Source: Lethocerus indicus (taxonomy: Eukaryota > Arthropoda > Insecta > Hemiptera > Belostomatidae). Taken from it: a stretch of DNA of 64,000 nt. The notes beneath the pieces were generated by a model. It worked only from the letters and a program-made list of their open reading frames with translations, was not told where the DNA came from and made no database searches. The translations under genes and the position numbers were made by a program. The DNA is taken from contig JACDQD010000004.1 in NCBI GenBank assembly GCA_019843655.1, positions 1,860,001-1,924,000 on the forward strand, read 5' to 3'. Shown piece by piece: positions 22,401-34,811 of this stretch (the stretch's first letter is position 1; the number at the start of each line of letters is the position of its first letter).

Positions 22401-25400
22401 ATAACTGTAATTAAAAATAAACTCTTCGCTTAGATTTTTCAATCTGCTGGCTTCCACTGTAGAGTTGATGGATTTTTTTTTCTAGTAAATCGATCTTCGG
22501 ATTCTGAAAGGAATGGAAAATTCAACTCCGAATTGAACAGGAAATTTGTTCTCGTCTCCAGGTTAGAATTCCGTTTGTATTCGACTCCAAACTGGAATGT
22601 AAGAAAGAAATCATTCCCTTTGTACCGAATTTGTAGTGTATTGGAAATTATTCCGTTTGTTGTCTCAGTGTTCTATTAGAGATATACAACATTTCTTTCA
22701 ATACTTATTTCGATTGTATCAAAACTTACTAACGTTTAGACCTGAGCATCAACAGCAGAAGTGGAACGATCTCAAAGGCGATTTCCTGTTATCCTCGAAA
22801 TAGAGGCGGGGCCCGTTTCTAAGCATCATTTTCATTTCTAACTAACCGTATTGTGACTAATTATTGCTTGTTATGGGAGGGATGGTACGACGTGCTTTTG
22901 TGTGGGGGCTCGTAATATGTTTACGGGTTGGGAACTCGTGAATAATTCAGGTTTTCGCCCGATTTTAGCTAGTGGCCCCGGACGAATTAATATGCGCGCT
23001 TAGTATGCAAGAAACTTGGTCTATGGAAGGGCCGTACCTTCGTTTCGTTCATAGTGTACGCCTGAGAATAATTTCGGCTTTCAGATCCGGCCATTGACAT
23101 TTGAAAATGTTGTTTCCGGCCCCGGTTTTGAGATAGAGGAGGGAAGGGGGGGAGGGGACAAACTTCTGATGTCGTAATCCCGAATTCAACCGAGTGTCTC
23201 CCGTGTTCTCGGTTGACGTTGATCGAAGACCGTTCCCGTTGGATTTCCGATAAAGGAGGAAAGATCTAATACATAAAGATGAACAGTCGGTTCCTCTCTA
23301 TCGGAGAATATAGGCCCCCCCCCTCTCGCGTACTTCTATCTTCCAATTTCACGAATATAAAGGCTATCCCCGGAACCTTTAACCTTGAATCTGGGGTATC
23401 GATGCCATATATCTCTCGGGAGTGGTACCACGAACCTTTAATATAAGTTAATCGTCAGTTTAATACTTTAGTTACATCCGAATACGGGGGTTCATTTTTT
23501 CTTACAGGCGATATGTATAGATCTTTCTCCTGAGCCCCCAGAGAAGGCCCTAGGCGATTCTATTTTCTAGGAACCAGTAAAATGACAGTTGATGTTCGTG
23601 GAGGTGATTAGAAATAAATATGGAGCACGACCAGTTTGTTCTCGTATGACCATTAATAGTGTACATTTTCTTTTTCATTGCGAGCAATCGTGTTAATGAC
23701 GCCTGTATATTTATTGAGGTTTTCGGCAGAAATTCAGGCGCCTCCCGACTTTGGCCCGGTCACGTCTTCTATTTCCTTCTATTTCGTCTTTTCGTCCTTC
23801 TTCTTGTGTGACGGGCGGCGCGGGCTTTCGGCGACGGAGGGAGGGCACAATGTGGGGAAGAAGAAGTATTATTGTCCTTGTATAAAATAGAGGAGGCGGT
23901 ATGGGGCGGGGCGCCCCCGCTCTCTATAGGGGCCGATGCCGTGACCGACCCTTTCACGGGAAGGCAGCCCGGACTGTGCGCCTTTCAGAGGGGCCCTCCT
24001 TTTCTCCCATTACCGGCGTAGAATTCTGCCTCGTTTCGTCCCCGTTGCCCTAAAAAATGGCGTGTACCTTTTTCCGGCCGAAAAGTATCCAGAAAAATTG
24101 CCCCCGCCGCCTCTTCTTCCTCCTCCTCCTCCTCTTACTTCAGTCCTCCCTTTCGTTCGTAACCTCAGTCGGACTAATGGCTGATGACTCCAGAAGTAAA
24201 TTTTCAGCCCTAACATTTATTACATTTGAAAAGGATTAAAAACAAAATTTACGGCTTATAATGTGACAAGTAATAGAATAAATAAATATAACCGTTTATC
24301 TTCGTTTAAATTTGAGGCCCAGACCGAAGTAAACCATTAGAGAGAAGATTGACCAACTTATTACATTGTAACAACGGGCAATAATAATGAAATCTCGTTA
24401 TTAATACAGTAACAGTTGCTTCATCGGCAACCGGCGTGCTTTGGTTCCTCTCTGCATAACCGATAGAATTAGGAGAAATGAAACCGGTCTAGGTTGAGAC
24501 GAATAGGCGAAAACTAATAACTAATAATTGAACTAATTTTCTTCCCTCTGTTACTAATGGGGAAACTAAGTATGAAATTAAATTACGGTTGTCTCTAAAA
24601 ATTAGGTTCCTGCCAGACAATTCTCCTCATCAGTTGCTATTGTTTGTTTCCAATGATTTTTGCTAGTTATGTCTGCCTTGCGCGTTCTCAATGTTGAAAA
24701 TGCATTTCATTCGCGTGGGTTATCAGAATTAATTAAATGCATTATTTTGTTATGAATTGTCGTTATGTTGCCATTTTTGACGTCACGGCGCCGAGATCGG
24801 TGACGTAGCGCGAGCGCCTAACAGAAATGAAAATCTCCCGTCCGGTAATGAATGTATTTTAAACGGGTTTATTGACGTATCTGTCAAAATGCGTTGTTTT
24901 ACTCTCAGTGGAAATACAGTGGGCGGCTTCAACGACTCAACAACGCTTTACTTTCCGCCTCTGCCCTGTCATTTAGTTCAGTCGAATGGCGTAACAGTTA
25001 CTGCATTAATAACAGCGACTTTACTGCATAATTGAAATTTAGCTATTTCATTCATATTCCGTTCGCTAGTAGTGCTCTAAATTTAGTCGACGGTGAAGGT
25101 TGTGACAGTTCAACGGTCCCTGTACGTCGTACAGTGTATATTATAAAAAGGGCCGACTTCCCGCAATGTGCGGCATTGAAATCGTCCCGTTTCCTCATTT
25201 CATGAAAGCGTTTCCGTATTCCCATTTTCGCTCCTGCCGATAGTACGATCGGCAATGTTAAGTTGTGCGTTGTAGTTCCGGTTATTATGTTCTGGGGGGA
25301 ACGGTTATTGTTATATGCCGGATAACAATTTTTTAAATTGAATAATTTACTAACTGGTATGGCCGAGTTTTGCACTTTGAAAGTGAAATAGGACGATGTT

Positions 25401-26072
25401 TCATATACAGAGTTTTTATATCGGTTTTCTCTCGTAATCAGTTAACAATTCTGATATTCATAGGGGTCCTAGAAATTAATTCAGCAACGGCCCTGTGAGG
25501 GGACGTTGAGTGATGTCGGGGAGTTTAGATTCGTGGCAATACATACACCTAATACAAGGGGAGTGCGGTCGTTTCCTGTATTTCATTGATGATTCGGACG
25601 GCCACTCTACCCCGATTGATCCCGGTTCACGAATTTTATTATACCCCCCGTTACATTTATTATTAACTGCTTACAGTGTCAGCAGGCGAGGGGCAGTAGA
25701 ATACAGGTAATAGCTCAGTGTTTAGAGTGATCTCAATTTGAATTGCAAATTTGGATTGATTATCGAATTTAAGTGATACATTTTAACCCCTCACTTTTTG
25801 ACACTTTCCACTTCTGAAAACTGTGTTTATTAATTTTCTCCCCGTCTCGGAATCGAAGAAATGTTGTAGTCGCTTTCTTTTCAATAATCGGCTTTGACAC
25901 TCCTTAAACTGGACCGATCCGTCTTCTCGGCATTGACATCTCCGACGCCCTAGCTGTTATTTCTGTTTATTCTGAATTTTGACAAGAGATAATAAAATAA
26001 AATAAATGTGGTAACCAAGATTTCGGGACGTAAAATATGTATATTTCTTTTTTTACTCCAAAATATATATAT
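13443..26072. other. Non-coding stretch without a supported gene
   Basis: No exon or RNA gene could be supported. Notable contents are a perfect 11-bp hairpin at 13913-13940, C runs of 12 and 13 at 15755 and 21311, a polypyrimidine stretch at 18440-18540, CCT-type runs near 17580 and 24115, and paired CRE-like motifs at 24778-24807. Confidence 0.45.
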
Positions 26073-26282
26073 TAGGTGTACCCAAAAGTAATCAACAATT
26101 TGATAAGATGTATTTCGGTCTTGAGGAGTTCTTCAAGAGGGAATCGAAAATTTGCCGGAAAAGTGGCAGAGAGTTGTCGATAATATTGGTGAATATATAG
26201 TAGATTAATAATAAAAGTTTCTTTTTTAGCAAAATAAAATGAATTCCAAAATCAAAATGTTGATTACTTTTGGGTACCCCTA
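26073..26282 (+). mobile_element. Mariner-like MITE, copy 1
   Basis: The ends are inverted repeats of the form TA-GGTGTACCCAAAAGTAATC with TA at both outer edges. The interior keeps the last codons of a mariner-like transposase on the + strand (GIENLPEKWQRVVDN, then GEYIVD and a stop at 26206). Everything before that is deleted, so the left inverted repeat is followed almost at once by the coding end. Relative to the two other copies it has lost one G in the run near 26140, which breaks the short frame that opens at 26108. Copies at 33904 and 55613 have the same internal junction, so this is an amplified deletion derivative. Confidence 0.9.
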
Positions 26283-29200
26283 ATATTTTTCGTAACAGGA
26301 CCGTAAGAAACGAATACGGTCATAGGTTTGGAAAAAATACAGTCTAATGTTCGCCAATAGACCAATCAATTTATTAATGATAATTGCGGAGGTCTTTAGT
26401 AGGGATATTATACTACGTAGTGGATGGCGGTAAGTCAACTATTAAATCAGCATGTCGGGATATTTGTTATGTCTCATCCAGCTACACCATTGTTATCACT
26501 ATTTGAACAAAGTTGAGCATAATTAGTGGAATCCGGGCTTTTGTGGGTGGGGGGGGGAAAGCTTTGAATTTTTGTGACGGAAATGGAAACTGGGGTCGAG
26601 AGAGAGAGCGTCCGGGCCTCAGTTCCCTATCAACTTCCGACATCTTCGTCAGAGTTCCCTTCGAATATTGAAAGCCGGCTTAGATAAGGGCCCCGACCCC
26701 CTCTGTTCGGCCGCCTCAGCCGGCACGAAATTCCGTTCCCCACTCCGCGTCGCTCGGTCGGAACTTTATATTTCCGGTTAGGTTTTTTAGTATCGGACTT
26801 CTCTTACAGTGCGTCCTTCTCCGTTGCCGCTTCCTCCGAGATGGCCCTTTCTACCCGGGAACCGTCCGCTTTTTTTATGTACGCAGGGGGGAGGCACCTC
26901 GTGTTTATACGCCGTTCTCTTTCAAACAACCCCCCCCTACCTCCCTTTTTACCTTCTCCACGAGAGCAGACGTTTCCAGAAAACTTTTAACAACCGCCCC
27001 CTCCGTCGCGCCCCCTTTTTCCTTAACTTTTACTTCCTTCGGGGTTTTATATTAGCTATTAATAAAATTTCGAGAGTTCCGGCCCGCCTATACCGTTGTC
27101 AGATTTTTATCGCGAGTTGGACGTTATCTGTCGCGGTGTTGTTAAACTCGTTTTATAACGCTTTTGTATCATAGCTTTTCACAATTGCTTTGTTTTTTGG
27201 AGGGGGTCGGCTGTGAAAACCGCAATGTTAATTGAGTTTATTGTGATAGCTTGACACGTCGCTCGACCGGCTCCTATCGCTTACTTTGTATTATATTCGA
27301 TTTTTCCGCTCGCAAATTCGACGCCCGGGCTATATAACCCCGATGCACGTAGTGCTCGTTGTAGGGGGAGAAAGAAGGCTCGTGTATAATTCAAGCCTCA
27401 TTTACTGTTAAACAATAGTTTGCACGCTTTTGAAACGGTCCGGGACTCTCTCTATTAGTGTGGCCGCACGGGCCTAACCGGAATCCATGGTCTTTTTAAA
27501 CATTTACCGGCTTTGAAATCGATTGGACCCACGTTCCGGAATACAGTGTACCTCGGCGGATAAATGTTATTTCACGTATTACGACCGAGGAGCCTTTCGG
27601 AAGGCTGCATCGTTCATTAAATTAAACTGTTGGGTAAAATGGTATACTTTACACAACATATATATTATTAATGTCGTGTGCTTATATTGGGAATTGTTTC
27701 CTTTGTTAACTGAAAGAATCTGAAGAATCATTTCATCATCCGACAGAAACTTTCCAGTATCTGAAGTAGTTTTATAAAGACCGCGGTTTTACTTCTTTAC
27801 ATTACTCAAAGGCGGAGAGTCTCGAGTATAACAGCATTACATTATGGCGGTTGAGCCTTGCGGTAATGAAAGTTCAACTGAACTTCAAGTAAGACTTGAA
27901 GTTAGTGCGCCTTAGTTAGTCGGCCGAGTTTCTAGGCCGTGGTTTCGTTTATTGTAAGCCGATGGTGCGATCAAGGAGGAGCAGGAAGAGACGGGTAAGA
28001 AAAGTTCTAGCGAGAGTTAAGGATTTTGGGAGAAATGAAGGAAGCGGGACAGAGAGGAGCAAATTAGGGGGTCGGGCAGGCACAATGCTGAAGTTGAACC
28101 GGTATTATTAACAAGTTAATTTTTAGTTGATGATCCGGATATAACTTTGCCAATTTACAATTGGCGTCAGCGCGTATTGTATTAGTCGACTGGTGGAATC
28201 TACTGCCGGGTGAATTGAGAAAATCGTCTCGCTAAAATTGTAGACCTTTAGTCGTACCCAACTTTATACTGGACATTAAACCGGCAAATGGGGGAGAAAG
28301 GAAAAGCCGCTCTCCAAGTTTCTTGCATAGTAAGCGCAGTTGATATATCTTTTCATCCACACTTCCTGCTCACATTTATATTGCCTACTCGTTCGCACCT
28401 TTTGCGGAAAGGTTAGTTACAGGAAAGTCGCATTAATTCTAACTGAGATATAGAATTAAACTTTAGTCTATATAAGCATATTCTTCTGTTTCAGTATCAT
28501 ATCCATGCGCAGTATATATTCCCCTTTAAGAACCCAATCCGTACCAAACCTTAATAAAATATATGGGTGTAATCGTATTGATAATTAGTTAACCAGCACT
28601 TCGTGTCATATTTTCTTGTAACTTATTATTGAGTCGAGGCAACCCTGGATTTTACTGGGTTCCGGCTACTTCCTCAATAATTTCTTCTGTCCGGGAATAG
28701 GAGAACGGATCTTCGATTATTTCCGAAGGGGCCGTCGTTGATTGGTCGAGTGGCGGTGAGTCATGTAGTGTGACTCAGTAGTGTGATTATAGGGGAGAGG
28801 CCAACAACACAGCCGGCCCCGTCGGCTTTACCTGGTCGTGAACGGACAAAAACCCACGCCCACCGCCCCCATTTGTTCCCTTTTGACACGCTCTTTGGGG
28901 GCGCAGATAAACGCTTTTTAACCCGCCCCCACTGGGACCCCGATGAATAAGAAATTCCCGCCTGCTCGAGGCGAGATTTGTTTTGGACAAGGGGACAGGG
29001 AAAATAAAAAATTTAAATCCGGGATCGTCTATTCGCCCCGATATTGGGACCCATCATTTGTACGTATTGTGGCTACATTACGATGTTATTACAGGTTTTA
29101 ATTAATGTTCGAAATATTATTCAGTCGCGGAATTCGCAAGTACAGTCGTTGAACGCATATCGAATAAACGCCATAATGTTTGTACTTCAAACATAGATTT

Positions 29201-32200
29201 CATAAACCTTGAAATATATTCGGAGAACGCAGAGCTGCCTGTGTTGGAGATAGCTAAGAAGGAAAGCAGAGGACAAAAACCTTAAAAAGTATTGTCGTAT
29301 TGCACTTTGTTTAATACTTTTTTAATATACGGGCAACAGAAGCAGGTATCCATGTATTGCGGGTCTGACGGTGTATAGTATCGTATCGCCCCGTACTCTA
29401 TTTGAATAATAGCCCCCGTCCTTTAAGAGTCGATCAATTGTGGCCATTACAACACGCTTTCAATATAAATAAGCCTCAGTATTGCCGTGTGATGATACAT
29501 TTATTTCTGTTGTTTCTTGTTAGTTTCGAAATGATTATTAGAACATTTCGTATTGGTGGGCAGTTGACTTTTGATTTTCTCTTTTTTAGAAAAGTATAGG
29601 TAATTAAATTTTTTGTGGGGATATTACATTTTTTTGCCAGATCCAGTAAATAAAGTAAGTAAATAATGTTCGGTGTTGAGCTGTGGTAAGGACAAGTCGG
29701 AGCGGATTTCCCGACCTTCGGCCCTGGGTTTTTGTGAGAGTTATTTTTTTTTATGATCTTTTAAGTGTGTTAAGGGGGAAGTGGGAATCGCCGGCGTGAA
29801 TAATAATAGTTTAAGGGTTGGGGTTATGTTTAGTTTGGGGGAGCGGGGGCCCGGATCGCAGGAAGTTGAACCCTTCCTCTTATCCCCGGTCGTGGTCCCC
29901 CTTTTCATCGGATTTCTGTCAGTGGGACCCCCGCCCCGGCCACCCCTCGGGCCGACTGTCCGAACGGGACGACCGAATCGTCCCGGGGAGTTTACCCCCG
30001 GGGGGCAAATCCGGCCCGCATATATAGGGTTATTCGGGTCCGATCGATTTTCTATTCGTTCAGCCAGTTCACTAAGGGCCCCGGCTAACATTTCCTCAAC
30101 ACGCAGTGTAATTATCCGCCGAAATTTAACGTCGAAGAACGCCCCTCGCCAGTACTAAGTTTGGATTGACCTTACGCGCCTCAGGGTTAAGCTCAACGAA
30201 ATGAGTCATGCCCAGAGAGGGGCATCTCGGTCTTTTTAGATGCGTAGTCCTGACACGCTTAGATTTCAAAATTAATGAGCTTATAAATGGATGAATGAAC
30301 GTCAAACAGCACGCACAATTATTACCGTCCACGACTGGCCTCTTGCCCAGAAACTGTGCGGAACTTGTTCTTTATAAGTGCAATCACATGACGATATACT
30401 GAAAAATATTTTATTGTCTAAGGGTGCAAGGCCGTAAACTTAAGTGCTCTCGAGGGGCTACATTTCGTCTTCCTCCACCGTCTTGTTTAATATTATAGAT
30501 TATTCAAATAAATTCGACGCTTTTATTTTTCAGGAGCAATACGTTAAAGATTTAAAATATCGTCCATTATTAATTCCTCTGGGGCTACGAAAGTTTTCGG
30601 CGGGGACCCGCTTTTGCCCTCTTGAAATCGTCGAGGCGAAACGATTCCTCGCGAGCCTACTTCAGGCTAACGAATCCGACTTTAAAAAAAAAAAAACAAA
30701 TCCTCCCGTACTGGGCCAGACGGGAAACTCGAAACGTGAAAAACGAAAAAATATTTTCACTCTAATGCGGAATTGATTTCTGCCGGGTGTTTAAAGCCGG
30801 GTGTCGTCGCCCCATTGTCATTCCCCCCAATCAGAGTTGGATGTCAATCAAGGAGAGATGAGGTGAGGCATTCTCATATTTCGTTCTGTCGGCGGGGAAG
30901 CGATTCTTTTGTCCGGCACGAGCGGGGAGGATGAATGGCACACGTGCCACCGCTGCACGGGCACGTTCCTTCAATTGCCAAGAAAAAAGTCTCGCCTCGC
31001 CCTTTGTGCCAGTCCCAGTTTCTATGGACGCCATTGAAGTGTTGGATCCAAACGCCGCCAGACCTTATACCGTCGTAATTATTGAGTCTCCTCAAATCTG
31101 ATTTCGAAAAATACTAAGATTATTGACAAATAAACTTTATCTTCTCACCGACCGAAGGCAATGCGTGAGGCCTACAGCTGTCTTCCCCGAGGTCGATTAG
31201 CGGACTTCGGAGCGAGTTCTTTGAATTGCTAATTTGAATACATTAAAATAGAGGTTGTGTCACCGTCTCTCCCAAGTACACTTTCACTTCGGCAATTTCT
31301 TCCCGGAAAACTGCTTCCCACCACTTACAGTTACGTGGCGGCACCTCTTCAGCACTCTAGTGGCGGGCTGCCCGCATCCTTCGGAGCGTAGGAATTAATT
31401 GAAAGAAAACAGCGCGCTAACAATTTTTTATGCCAGTTTATGAAAGTTTGTATTATTAGATCGACGGAGGACACAATTAATAATTTTTTGCCTATTGTCA
31501 TGTATAATTGTACGAATGAAATTTAAAGTACACTCTTGACCCGTACGGGGAGGTAATTGAGGGTACGTTGTCGGTTCGTTGCCCACTGGGGTGAATACTT
31601 TAGATTGTTATTTTGACCTTAGTGTACCGTACTTTTGGCGGGTGAATACGCCAGAAAGAGCAAAAAGTAGTAGTAGGGCCTATCGGTTAGGGGCGGTTTT
31701 TTCCTTCCGGTTTTTTTTTTGGCCTCCCCGTTTGGGGCAGGAGGAGGCGCCTTGGCCGATGCACAAAAGGTCCTAAAATTAAATTCTAATTAATTTACCA
31801 AAGGGTTCTCCCGACAAGGAGGCCGTGTTCTCTCAGAAAATTTAATCTCGTTAAGAGATGGAGGGGAGGAGGGAGGGGTCCCGCTGAAACTCTAACCCAC
31901 TTCCCCTTCAACTATCCTTCTCAGTCGCTACGACACAACGGGCCCCCTTTCATTCAAACCCCTATCAGATCTGAACTTGGAACCGTTTTGAACTGTGTGA
32001 CGCAGCGCTGTGTAAGGTTAAAACTCATCCGGAATATACATCGACTTTTGTCCAATACAATTTGAAAACCGAATTAATCCCACCTTAAGAAAGACAGTAT
32101 CTTGTGGAATACAAAGTTTCATTTGCCTCAGACCTCCGTGAGAAGTGTGTTTCATTTGGCCATTCGGCCAAATCCATTAGTTTCCAGTCATTTTCATCCG

Positions 32201-33903
32201 CTTCCCGACTACGCAATTACATTTTTATATTGACATTTAATTCGTTCGAATATTATTAGCCGCTAATGAGATCTTGCCGTTTAATTGCAGTCTAATTAAC
32301 ATAGATCAGAATAAGCAGTTAACCTTTACCGTAGCCGTGTGTACGCTCCCGTTGTATAATCATAACTATTAATTAACTAGTTAGTACGGCCGCTATAATT
32401 TAGTCAGCCTTTACGCTGTTGTTTATATTCAAAACATTGTAACGTTTCGAAATGCTTCGCCGCAGTTTACCCGAACGCGGTAACTGAACGGTGTAAAAAT
32501 TCAAAACTGGTGAACCAACTATGCCGTCTTACTGATCTTTAGCAATAAAAAAAATCACTCTCAAAGGGGGTGTACAATGAAATGTTAATTTCTGGTTCTG
32601 AATTAACTAACAAACAACATACAAATTTAGGGATGAAAATTATTATTTATAGAATGGTTGAGCAACAGTATTATGGGATATTTTTTATTGCCGCTTTTTC
32701 TGGGAGTTGGATAAAATACATAATTTTTCATTATTGGGTAGATTATTGACTAGATTGGTGGTCGTCCGACCGGTTTAAAACCAGCGAACCGAACCGTGGG
32801 CATTAAAGTCGCGGCCCTCTCAAACCGGCGGGCCGTCCAAGATATTGGCCTGTTTTCATATTCAAGCGGAATTGGTAATCTCGAGAAAGCTAATGCATCA
32901 GTTGCGGCGGCGTGGGGTTCGGTTCCGGCGCATTTACATAGCCGCCCTCTCGCCATTTCGGAAAGGGTTTCCACCCCCCACTCTGTTCGCCGTCGCCTTT
33001 TGACATGTTTGAATTGGGACCGCTCCTTTATCCATTTCTTTTGTCGGCTAAGGCGCCGAGGACAGTTTCCCGATATTGGGTGGGTTTCGGGGGTTGGGGG
33101 GCGAGTACTCGAACCGGGGAGATTTATGAAACCCGAAAAGATGGGGCTTGTTTGGAGTGCACTGAAGCTGCGGCGGTATGAATCTATCCGTTTGAATCTT
33201 GCCTCATATCGAATTCTCAAATCGAACTATGGATTATTAATTCAATTGAAATTGGACCAAGTCGTTGGTTCAAATCCTACACCTTTTATAAGGCGCTAAA
33301 CATTTTTCCCGAATTTTCTTTCAATTAGAATTTTTAACAAATTGATTCGGAAGCTCCGGCAAAAGTTCAATAATACAATAAACGGTTGAATTAAATAATT
33401 TCAAAGCCCGATCTTTTTTTCAGTAGAACGACCGTATTGGACTCGTGTGGGACACGCGACAATTACCATTTTTACCACTGGGTTCTAAATCAAATGAGCC
33501 GATACTGTGGGGTGGCCCTGTCACGGGAGGAGGAGGCCCACTGTGCCGGCAATTTGCATCCGACTTGGGCGCTCTAATTGAGAGCGCGGACTTTTTAATT
33601 GGGCCCGGGGGCCGTCGGACGACAAAGGTTTTCGCCGCGGCCCGTACACCAGAGACGGACGTGTAAATTTTAATTGGCCCGAAAGGGGGAGGGTTTAGAT
33701 AAAACTCTTGGGCCTTCTCTTCGAAACCGACCCCCGACACCTTTTCCCCCCATGTAAGCGCCACGTCGAAGGTTCTGTTATTTCTATGGACCATGCCCAG
33801 TTCATTTTTACCAAATTTCTGCCCCGTTATTATTATGTACTTAAAATAAAGTCGTTTCTTTATTCCTGTAGTTCGGATACCGTCTTCTTAGGAGTTAAAG
33901 TAT
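26283..33903. other. Non-coding stretch without a supported gene
   Basis: It holds open frames up to 167 codons (32796-33299, overlapped by 156 codons on the other strand) with no recognisable domain or splice context. Hairpins occur at 27881-27903 and 32154-32173, inverted AP-1-type motifs at 28757-28777, a small basic open frame at 27962-28111, and a 12-base A run at about 30685. Confidence 0.45.
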
Positions 33904-34104
33904 TAGGGGTAACCAAAAGTAATCAACATTTTGACTTTGGAATTCATTTTAATTTGCTAAAAAAGAAACTTTAATTATTAATCTACTATATATTATCGAC
34001 AACTCTCTACCACTTTTCCGGCAAATTTTCGATTCCCCTCTTGAAGAACTCCTCAAGACCAGAATACATCTAATCAAATTGTTGATTACTTTTGGGTACG
34101 CCTA
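33904..34104 (-). mobile_element. Mariner-like MITE, copy 2
   Basis: It has the same family, ends and internal junction as the copy at 26073, in the opposite orientation. The transposase C-terminal codons lie on the minus strand. The Gln codon of the EKWQ motif has become TAG, and about eleven bases near the end of the coding part are missing. The left end reads GGGGTAACC instead of GGTGTACCC, so this copy is older or more mutated at that edge. Confidence 0.9.
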
Positions 34105-34761
34105 ATACATAATTTGAAATAGGTCGCCGTAATTAACCGATATTCTGTAGTACAGAATTTTTTTTTATACAACATCCACGATTTTCATATCGTTGCCGTT
34201 GTCACTATTATCTGTGTAAAGACATGTGCCCTGACATATAATCGGGAGGAAGTTACGGATTCCGCATCGTGAACGTGTTATTTATTTCAATTTCGCCGTA
34301 AAGTAGGAAAAACTGGGATATCGCTCCTTTCTAAAACATTATTAATAAACGCCGGCGCGGGGCGGGAGGCCCCAAAGGCTGTCTGGGAGGGCGCTTTTGA
34401 GGTCCGGAGAGTGAGCGGAAATTTCATGCGGTCTTACACCGAATTCGAAGCGGCTTGTCGCACCGGCTGTTTTCAACTTTGGCCCAACAGCGATAAGTTT
34501 AAATTCGCTAAATAGTTGAGGCCGCCGTGCCCCCCCCCTCGCAAGCCACCAATAAAACTTGGCGAGATAGAACGCGTTTTAATTAATTCGAAGTATTGCC
34601 GCCTCCTGTGCGGTTTCGCGGTTTCTCTCCCGCCCCCGCCCACCCTCTCTATCTCTCTCTCGCGCCGCACTAATTTGTTGAACTAGTTTAACGAAAGTGT
34701 TTGGTAAACCCGCGATGATGATTTCGATGTGTGTGCATTTGACGGGGGTTGGGGGGGGGGT

Positions 34762-34763
<2 letters not shown>

Positions 34764-34806
<43 letters not shown>
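34764..34806. repeat. AT microsatellite
   Basis: An uninterrupted AT tract of about 21 units, three bases downstream of a run of ten G (34751-34760). Confidence 0.97.

Positions 34807-34811
<5 letters not shown>

Noticed and set aside
25685..25745. tRNA-like A box (TAGCTCAGTGTTTAGAG)
   Set aside because: No B box at the right distance and no cloverleaf could be folded. At most it is a decayed tRNA-derived SINE head.
32750..33299. Overlapping open frames of 167 (+) and 156 (-) codons
   Set aside because: Both strands are open because the patch is GC-rich with few TA steps. Neither product resembles a known protein and no exon boundaries fit.
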